From assembly GCA_964653435.1 (NCBI GenBank), contig CAZZFA010000018.1, positions 1-64,000 on the forward strand: 64,000 nt of DNA. Direction: 5' to 3'. Source of the DNA: CAZMVY01 sp964653435 (GTDB lineage: Bacteria > Planctomycetota > Phycisphaerae > UBA1845 > PWPN01). The stretch's first letter is position 1; each line of letters starts with the position of its first letter. A program made the translations under genes and the position numbers. Positions 58,629-64,000 of the stretch are shown in pieces. The notes below the pieces were generated by a model. That model was not told the origin of the DNA and searched no databases. It saw nothing but the letters and a program-made list of their open reading frames with translations.

Positions 58629-59444
58629 ATGAGCAGCGCAAAGCAGCGCGGACGGGCGGTGGGTGTGTGCCTCGCGTGGGTTATGGCCGGCGCACTGGTC
58701 GGCTGCGGACCGGATCCCCGGGATCGGTTCGGCCGGACCTACTACATCGATGGTGCGGGCAACTGGGGTTTCGGTGTGGCGGAGATGCAGGAAGGTCTCC
58801 GGGCGGCCGGATATCCGGGCAACATCGTGAACTGGCGGTGGTCGCCGACGCTCAATCCGGCGCTGGATCAGACGGTCGGCCGCCCCGTGGCGCGCGCCAG
58901 CGGCGCGCGTCTCGGCGAGGAGATCACGGCGTACCGCAAGGACTATCCCCAGGCGCAGGTCAATATCATCGCGCTGTCGGCCGGGACCGGCGTGGCGGTG
59001 TGGGCGTGCGAGAACGTCAAGCCCCCTGCGACGGTCCACAACGTTATCCTGCTCGGCTCAAGCCTTTCGTCCCGGTACGACATGCACAAGGCGATGAAGA
59101 ACATCGACGGAAAGGTGTACGTCTATTACTCCCGCAGCGATCCGATCCTCGACGGTCCGGTGCGAACGCTGGGCACGATCGACGGGACATTCGACGATTC
59201 GGCGGGTCTGGTGGGCCTGCGCGTTTCGCCCGACCTGCGGGATCGGGTCGTCAACATACCCTGGTCGTCGAAGTATGAACGGTATGGCTGGACCGGCTCG
59301 CATACGGACTGCACAAGCGAGCCGTTCGTCCGCATGGTCCTCTCGAAGCACATCGTGGAAGGCGCTCCGTCGCGGGCCACTCCGGCCGTCGCGTTCGGGC
59401 GGGCCGGCGGGCTCGATGCGGGGCCGGTCGCTCGCACGCGATAG
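58629..59444 (+). CDS. Exported alpha/beta-hydrolase-like lipoprotein
   Basis: A 271-residue protein. Lipobox signal AGALVGC. YYIDGAGNWGFGVAEMQEGL, NIIALSAGTGVAVWAC with a G-x-S-x-G-like elbow (the Ser in ALSAGTG), and SDPILDGPVRTLGTI with a late His (TGSHTDC) fit a hydrolase triad. It is common in planctomycete genomes and its substrate is unknown. Confidence 0.7.
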   Translation: MSSAKQRGRAVGVCLAWVMAGALVGCGPDPRDRFGRTYYIDGAGNWGFGVAEMQEGLRAAGYPGNIVNWRWSPTLNPALDQTVGRPVARASGARLGEEITAYRKDYPQAQVNIIALSAGTGVAVWACENVKPPATVHNVILLGSSLSSRYDMHKAMKNIDGKVYVYYSRSDPILDGPVRTLGTIDGTFDDSAGLVGLRVSPDLRDRVVNIPWSSKYERYGWTGSHTDCTSEPFVRMVLSKHIVEGAPSRATPAVAFGRAGGLDAGPVARTR

Positions 59445-59493
59445 GCGGTTTCCGGGCCGGGCGCATCGCGGAGTTGCGCCGCCGGTGCGTCGT

Positions 59494-59943
59494 TCAGCCC
59501 GCGGCGCCCACAAGGATCGCCCAGACAAGGAATACGTACACCACGAGCAGCCAGACGAACGGCCCGCCCCGGTCGCGGAGGTAGAACTGGAGGAGCAGCA
59601 GCCCCGCCGTGACCGTTGCCGAGCCATACCATCGCGGCGAGACATAGACGCGAAAGTCATACAGCACGCCGACGAACGCGAACCCGACCATCGCGATCAG
59701 GCCCGCCACCGACAGCACGACGTACTGCCACAGGGGTCGCCGGTACGCGAAGTGAAACTCCCACGTGCTCTTGATGTTCGCGTGAAAGGTCTCAAGCGGG
59801 TCGAAGGGCGTTCCGCACTCCGGGCAGACGCGATTGACCAGGCCCGTGAGCAGATACCCGCACTGTACGCAGCGGAGATTGAGCGCGGCCGGGATCGGCT
59901 GACCATCCCCTGGCATCGGAGGCGTGATCGTCGGAATCGGCAT
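59494..59943 (-). CDS. Zinc-ribbon membrane protein
   Basis: A 149-residue protein. LNLRCVQCGYLLTGLVNRVC with CPECGTPFDP (residues 24-52) is a C-x2-C / C-x2-C zinc ribbon typical of planctomycete membrane proteins. Two or three membrane segments follow (near 72-92, 105-120 and 128-146). Function unknown. Start at 59943, divergent from the aminotransferase gene. Confidence 0.75.
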   Translation of the reverse strand: MPIPTITPPMPGDGQPIPAALNLRCVQCGYLLTGLVNRVCPECGTPFDPLETFHANIKSTWEFHFAYRRPLWQYVVLSVAGLIAMVGFAFVGVLYDFRVYVSPRWYGSATVTAGLLLLQFYLRDRGGPFVWLLVVYVFLVWAILVGAAG

Positions 59944-60038
59944 GGTTTGTTTCGCCGGGCCTCGGGGCGCAGTGGCCAACCTACCGTGCGGTCGGCGGCG
60001 TTTCAATCGGGACTCGCGGCGAGGGATTCTCCGTGAGG

Positions 60039-60066
60039 TTGACGCCCGCATCCGTTCGGATAACTT
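60039..60066 (+). promoter_or_regulatory. Candidate promoter of the aminotransferase-lptF-lptG transcript
   Basis: TTGACG (60039-60044), 16-base spacer, TAACTT (60061-60066), just ahead of the start at 60080 or 60089. Confidence 0.45.
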
Positions 60067-60079
60067 ATTGTGTTTTCGG

Positions 60080-61411
60080 ATGATCCGGATGGACGGTACG
60101 CGATTCGCATTCAGCCAGAAGTCCCGGCGCACGCTTGCGCCGCCGATCAGCTACCTCATGGCCGAGGGGGTTACGAACCCGAACCTGATCAGCCTCGCGG
60201 CGGGACTTGTGGACTACGACTCCCTGCCGGTGCGTTGCGTGCGGGAGGCGATGACCCGTCTGCTCGGGGACGAGACGGCCGGGCGCACGGCCCTCCAGTA
60301 CGGCACGACGTCGGGGCTTGCCGAGCTTCGCGAGGCCGTCCTGGCGCACCTGGAGCGGCTCGAATCGCGATCGCGGGCGGCGATGAACCTTACGGCGGAC
60401 CATGTGGTGGTGACCACGGGCTCGCAACAGATGCTGTACCTGCTTACGGAACTGCTCGTGGACCCCGGCGATATCGTGATCACGGCGGCGCCGTCGTACT
60501 TTGTGTACGCGGGGGTGCTGGAAGCGGCCGGTGCGCGCGTGCTCACGGTTCCGGCCGACGACGGCGGGATGCGAACCGACGCGCTCGCTGCGCTGCTCGA
60601 ACGGTGTCGGGCGAACGGCGAGCTGGGCCGCGTGAAGCTGATTTACGTCGTGTCGTATTTCGACAACCCCACGGGGGTGAGCGTTGCGGCCTCGCGGAGG
60701 CCCGAGTTCGTGCAACTCGCGCGAACCTACAGCACGGATCATCGGATTCTCGTGATCGAGGACGCGGCGTACCGCGAACTGCGGTACGAGGGCGACGACG
60801 AGCCGTGCATCAAGGCGTTCGATACGCGAAACGAGTTCGTGGCCCTGACGATGACGTTCAGCAAGCCTCTGGCCGCCGGTCTGAAGACGGGTTACTCCTT
60901 CCTGCCCGCCGAGCTGGTCGGCCCCGTGCTGGACCAGAAGGGCAATCACGACTTCGGCTCGGCCAACCTGATTCAACATCTGTTGTGCGACCTGCTGAGA
61001 CGGGGCGAGTACGACGCCCACGTCCGCGAGCTTCGCCGCACCTATCGGGCCAAGCGCGACGCGGCGCTGGCAGCGCTGGATCGCGAGCTGGGCGGGACGG
61101 CGGGGGTGCGCTGGACGCGGCCGCGGGGCGGATTGTACATCTGGCTTACGCTGCCGGAGGATGTGGACACGGGCCGCGGGGGCGAACTGTTCCGGCGGTG
61201 CCTGGAGGCCGGCGTGCTGTACGTGCCGGGGGAGTACTGTTTCGTGCGGCAGCCGGGCGAGGCGGTTCCGCGGAATCACCTGCGGCTGAGTTTCGGCGTG
61301 GCCCGCCCCGATCAGATCGAGGAGGGCGTGCGTCGGCTGGCCCGCTGCGTGCGGCGGCAGGTGACGTCGGCCCGCGGCATCGGGGCGGTACACTCGGCGA
61401 AGGCGGTCTGA
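60080..61411 (+). CDS. Class I/II aminotransferase (2-aminoadipate/kynurenine type)
   Basis: A 443-residue PLP enzyme. LISLAAGLVDYDSLPV (residues 37-52) and LQYGTTSGLAELREAV (72-87) are the fold-type I motifs of the LysN/PLP-regulator branch. DNPTGVS (195-201) binds PLP, DAAYRELRYEG (228-238) holds the Asp, and TMTFSKPLAAGLKTGY (256-271) the Schiff-base Lys262. It is longer than Asp aminotransferases. Substrate unknown. The stop overlaps the lptF start by one base (TGATG), so it is co-translated with an LPS-transport gene, an unusual partner. ATG at 60080 or 60089. Confidence 0.87.
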   Translation: MIRMDGTRFAFSQKSRRTLAPPISYLMAEGVTNPNLISLAAGLVDYDSLPVRCVREAMTRLLGDETAGRTALQYGTTSGLAELREAVLAHLERLESRSRAAMNLTADHVVVTTGSQQMLYLLTELLVDPGDIVITAAPSYFVYAGVLEAAGARVLTVPADDGGMRTDALAALLERCRANGELGRVKLIYVVSYFDNPTGVSVAASRRPEFVQLARTYSTDHRILVIEDAAYRELRYEGDDEPCIKAFDTRNEFVALTMTFSKPLAAGLKTGYSFLPAELVGPVLDQKGNHDFGSANLIQHLLCDLLRRGEYDAHVRELRRTYRAKRDAALAALDRELGGTAGVRWTRPRGGLYIWLTLPEDVDTGRGGELFRRCLEAGVLYVPGEYCFVRQPGEAVPRNHLRLSFGVARPDQIEEGVRRLARCVRRQVTSARGIGAVHSAKAV

Positions 61412-63048
61412 TGCTTCTGCTTCAACGGTACATCGCGCGCGAGCTGATCAAGACGTTCCTGCTCACGGCGCTCGGGCTTACGCTGGTGTTCAGCCTGGGC
61501 GGCGGCGTGCTCAACATGATCCGCGTGGAGGTGCTCACCGCCGTGCAGCTCGGGAGCATCCTCCTGCGCGTCGTGCCCGTCGCGACGACGCTCACGCTGC
61601 CCGTCGCGGCGCTTTTCAGCACGGCCATGGTGTACGGCCGGCTCAGCTACGACAACGAGTTCAACGCGTGTCGCGCGAGCGGTATCAACATTCACCGGCT
61701 CCAGGCGCCGGCGATTGCCCTGGGGCTGTTCGTCGCGGCGTTTACGTTCTACTTCAGCAACTACGTGATCCCGCGTTTCGTCGAGGGCCTCGAGCAGCTC
61801 GTGCGGAGCGATCCGCAGAAGGTTGTCGCCCAGATGCTGGCTACCCGCGGGTACCTCGAGGTGCAGAAGAAGTACATCATTCACGCCGATTCGTTCCGTG
61901 AGTACGAGACGCCGGAGGCGGCCGGCCGGCCGGAGTCGGAACGCGACCGCTTCGTGCAGTTGCTGGGGGCTACGTTCATCGAGCTGGACCGGGGCGAGCT
62001 CATCCGGTACGGCACGACCCCCGAGGTGACGATCCAGTTCACGGCGGCGACGCCGCAGCACGACCCTACCGTGGTCGCGAAGATGCGGGACGTGCGGCTG
62101 TTCGATCAACAGCGCCGGCAGTTTTACGCGCTCGGGGAACAACGGCTGGGGCCGGTGCCGATTCCGTGGAAGTTTCCGCGCAAGAACAAGTACATGAACC
62201 TGCCCGAGCTGCTGTATTACCGGCAGCATGCCTGGGAGCTGCCGGAGGTGCAGGACAACCTTCCGAAGCTCCGCGGCCTGATCCACGAGTTCCTCTTTTA
62301 CCAGACGCTTACGGCCGCCCTCACCGGCCCGGAGCGGAAATACCGCTTCGGCACGCCGCAGCGCGGGTACGAAATCACCGCGGCGGCGGTCCCGGTCGAT
62401 CCCGACTCGGGCCATCCGCGTCTCGACAAGCCCGTCGTCCGGCAGTGGTGGGACGGCATCCGGCGCACGTTCAAGGCCGGCAGCGGCGATGTCGTGATCG
62501 AACGGACGTTCGGTGAGGATGTGCCCTTCGTCTACATCAAACTGGGCAACGACGTGTCCTGTACGGATGACGTGGATCCGGGCAAGGTGATCCGGCGGAT
62601 CCGCGTGGAGCTGGAGGCGGTTCCCATGCCGGCGGAGGTGGTGAACCGTGCGGCGGCGATTTCCGAGGCCGATCTCCTCGACTACCGCAAGCCGCTCGGG
62701 CTTTCGCCGCGTATCGACAACGCCCGTCGGAGCATTTTCGAAGGGGAGCAGGCGCTGGTCCGCCGGCTTACCTGCGAGATCCACTCCCGCGGCGCGTTCA
62801 GCGCGGGCGTGCTCGTGCTGGTGGTCCTGGGGGCGGCGCTGGGGATCATCTTCCGGGGCGGGCAGATGCTCACGGCGTTCGTCATCAGCTTTCTGCCCGG
62901 CCTTTTCACGACGGTGATGAACATCATGGGCCGCCAGCTTTCCGAGCGGGACAATACCGCCCTGGCGGGGCTGGCCGTGATGTGGGCGGGGATCGCGATT
63001 GTGGCGCTGGTCGATGGGATCGTACTGACCCGGTTCTTGCGGCGATAG
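61411..63048 (+). CDS. LptF/LptG-family lipopolysaccharide export permease (first of pair)
   Basis: A 545-residue YjgP/YjgQ permease. IARELIKTFLLTALGLTLVF (residues 8-27) is the first helix and AALFSTAMVYGRLSYDNEF with ACRASGI the cytoplasmic coupling region. A large periplasmic domain of about 300 residues (100-440) contains the beta-jellyroll, longer than the 140 in E. coli. Three more helices end in LVDGIVLTRFLRR. With LptG it takes lipid from the ABC ATPase LptB into the LptC bridge. It is coupled to the aminotransferase and 13 bases before its partner. Confidence 0.9.
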   Translation: MLLLQRYIARELIKTFLLTALGLTLVFSLGGGVLNMIRVEVLTAVQLGSILLRVVPVATTLTLPVAALFSTAMVYGRLSYDNEFNACRASGINIHRLQAPAIALGLFVAAFTFYFSNYVIPRFVEGLEQLVRSDPQKVVAQMLATRGYLEVQKKYIIHADSFREYETPEAAGRPESERDRFVQLLGATFIELDRGELIRYGTTPEVTIQFTAATPQHDPTVVAKMRDVRLFDQQRRQFYALGEQRLGPVPIPWKFPRKNKYMNLPELLYYRQHAWELPEVQDNLPKLRGLIHEFLFYQTLTAALTGPERKYRFGTPQRGYEITAAAVPVDPDSGHPRLDKPVVRQWWDGIRRTFKAGSGDVVIERTFGEDVPFVYIKLGNDVSCTDDVDPGKVIRRIRVELEAVPMPAEVVNRAAAISEADLLDYRKPLGLSPRIDNARRSIFEGEQALVRRLTCEIHSRGAFSAGVLVLVVLGAALGIIFRGGQMLTAFVISFLPGLFTTVMNIMGRQLSERDNTALAGLAVMWAGIAIVALVDGIVLTRFLRR

Positions 63049-63061
63049 GAGCGCGCGGCGC

Positions 63062-64000
63062 GTGTTCAAGACCGTCGATCGATATCTCCTCCGCTCGTTC
63101 GTGGCGAACTACCTGCTGTCGCTGTTCGTGATGATCAGCCTGTACGTCTCGCTGGACCTGTTCGTCAACCTGGACGAGTTCACGGAGGAATCGTCCACGC
63201 TGCCGGTCGTGCTCGGGCACATCGCCAGCTTCTACGGGTACAACCTCTTCCTGTACTTCTCGCAGCTTTCCGGCGTGATTACGTTGTTTGCCGCCGCCCT
63301 CACGCTCGCCCGGATGCAGCGCTCCAACGAGATGACCGCGCTGTTGTCCAGCGGGTGCAGCATGTACCGGATCGCCGCGCCGGTGATCGTCGCCGGGCTT
63401 TTCATGAACGTCCTGTGGATCGCGGATCAGGAGGTGGTCCTGCCCCGCGTGGCATACAAGCTTGCCCGGCCGCGCGACGACGTTGAGGGCCGTCGCGTTT
63501 ACGGGGTGTGGTGTCTGAAGGACGGTCCCAGTCGGCTTCTTTCGGCGGTGCGGTTCTACCCGGCCAACCGCCGCCTCGGCCGCATGATGGTCATCGAACG
63601 CGATCAGCGCGGGATGCTCGAGGGCGTCATCACGGCCGACCTTGCGGAGTGGGACGCCGGCCGGGGCGGGTGGGTCCTCTCCCGGGGGATGCGAATCCAG
63701 CGCGTTGCCGAGACGATGGACCTGGCCAGCCCGGACGAAGGCGTCCGCCGCGAGCCGCTGGCCTTCTACCGGAGCGAGCTGAACCCGGAGGAGATCGTTC
63801 TGCGGCAATCCGCCCAGTGGATGAGCTTCCTCAGTCTCCGTGAGCTCGGCGAACTGCAGCGCCGCCACGTCGTCTCCGCAGGGCAGGTCGCTCAGATCCG
63901 CCATACGCGGTTCACGCAGCCCATCAACAACGTGCTGCTGCTGCTGCTGGGAATCGTGTTCTTCCTGCGGCGGGAGCCGGGCAGCGTGATCGTTCAGGGC
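63062..64000 (+). CDS. LptF/LptG-family permease, second of pair, cut by window end
   Basis: Starts with GTG at 63062 (VFKTVDRYLLRSFVANYLLS) and runs open for 313 codons to the window edge. It has helix I, the coupling region RMQRSNEMTALLSSGCSMYR (near residues 83-102), a jellyroll of about 160 residues and the start of the late helices (NNVLLLLLGIVFFLRRE). It is the closest match to LptG, and pairs with the gene before it. The C-terminal end is outside the window. Confidence 0.9.
   Translation, partial: MFKTVDRYLLRSFVANYLLSLFVMISLYVSLDLFVNLDEFTEESSTLPVVLGHIASFYGYNLFLYFSQLSGVITLFAAALTLARMQRSNEMTALLSSGCSMYRIAAPVIVAGLFMNVLWIADQEVVLPRVAYKLARPRDDVEGRRVYGVWCLKDGPSRLLSAVRFYPANRRLGRMMVIERDQRGMLEGVITADLAEWDAGRGGWVLSRGMRIQRVAETMDLASPDEGVRREPLAFYRSELNPEEIVLRQSAQWMSFLSLRELGELQRRHVVSAGQVAQIRHTRFTQPINNVLLLLLGIVFFLRREPGSVIVQG

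Noticed and set aside
60070..61410. An upstream in-frame extension of lptF by about 450 codons
   Set aside because: It overlaps the aminotransferase in another frame and does not match it. The lptF start at 61411 matches the family N-terminus.

Overview
The window is GC-rich DNA from a Gram-negative-type bacterium, most likely a planctomycete (PVC group). The pointers are a small basic protein of the PVC type at 19990-20301, a membrane protein with the zinc-ribbon signature LRCVQCGY...CPECG typical of planctomycetes (59494-59943), many lipoproteins, RND and TolC-type efflux parts, and LptF/LptG permeases that imply an outer membrane. This is inferred from gene families; there is no rRNA gene to confirm it. 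I found no prophage, CRISPR array, transposase gene or plasmid function. The mobile content is short non-coding repeats.

Layout. 1-6.6 kb: an intergenic repeat, a double-GNAT protein, the RNase P RNA gene (minus strand), rsmD, a YfhO-type membrane protein, a glycosyltransferase and tRNA-Lys. 6.9-11.3 kb: an RND efflux pump with its adaptor (minus strand). 11.5-14.8 kb: a relic of a ScdA/Ric iron-sulfur repair gene, adenylate kinase, a URO-D-family protein and a CDF transporter. 14.8-16.7 kb: a 1.9-kb gene-free nest of at least six kinds of repeat. 16.7-25 kb: a membrane protein coupled to a GlpT-like antiporter, a SPOR-like protein coupled to the PVC small basic protein, an aminotransferase, a GNAT, a large lipoprotein and a DUF362 protein. 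25-31 kb: a strong promoter with a short structured RNA and terminator ahead of a PyrK-like reductase, a coiled-coil protein, a TrkA-N protein, glycerate kinase and an HtrA protease. 31-35 kb: a minus-strand nucleotide-sugar/glycosyltransferase cluster split by a MITE-like element, a HEAT-repeat protein and a FlgM-like protein. 35-47 kb: ACT protein, histone-deacetylase-family enzyme, CoA-binding protein, secretin-like fragment, TolC-type channel, a phosphohexomutase with a Cys4 N-terminal extension, an inactive/active pair of M16 peptidases and a large secreted protein. 47-53 kb: a Cys-rich mini-protein behind three CRP-like operators, an NlpC/P60 enzyme, a MazG-like enzyme, and a VapBC-like module whose toxin gene has an in-frame stop. 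53-64 kb: a spermidine-synthase-like membrane fusion, ispG, an M14 peptidase, a HAD phosphatase, a lipoprotein hydrolase, an aminotransferase and the lptF-lptG pair, which runs off the window end.

How the parts fit. Cell-envelope work dominates: sugar-nucleotide epimerases and glycosyltransferases make surface polysaccharide or glycolipid, the LptF/G pair exports lipopolysaccharide-type lipid, RND/adaptor and TolC proteins handle efflux, and HtrA, NlpC/P60 and M14 enzymes handle envelope quality and peptidoglycan. Housekeeping genes (rnpB, rsmD, adk, ispG, tRNA-Lys) mark this as chromosome.

The most promising unexplained signals are: (1) the roughly 120-nt structured RNA at 25421-25541; (2) three evenly built TGA-N6-TCA operators upstream of a four-cysteine mini-protein at 47272-47616; (3) two nearly identical 180-bp elements with terminal inverted repeats at 15084-15265 and 31681-31860, plus a 151-bp foldback element with perfect 25-bp ends at 15753-15903.
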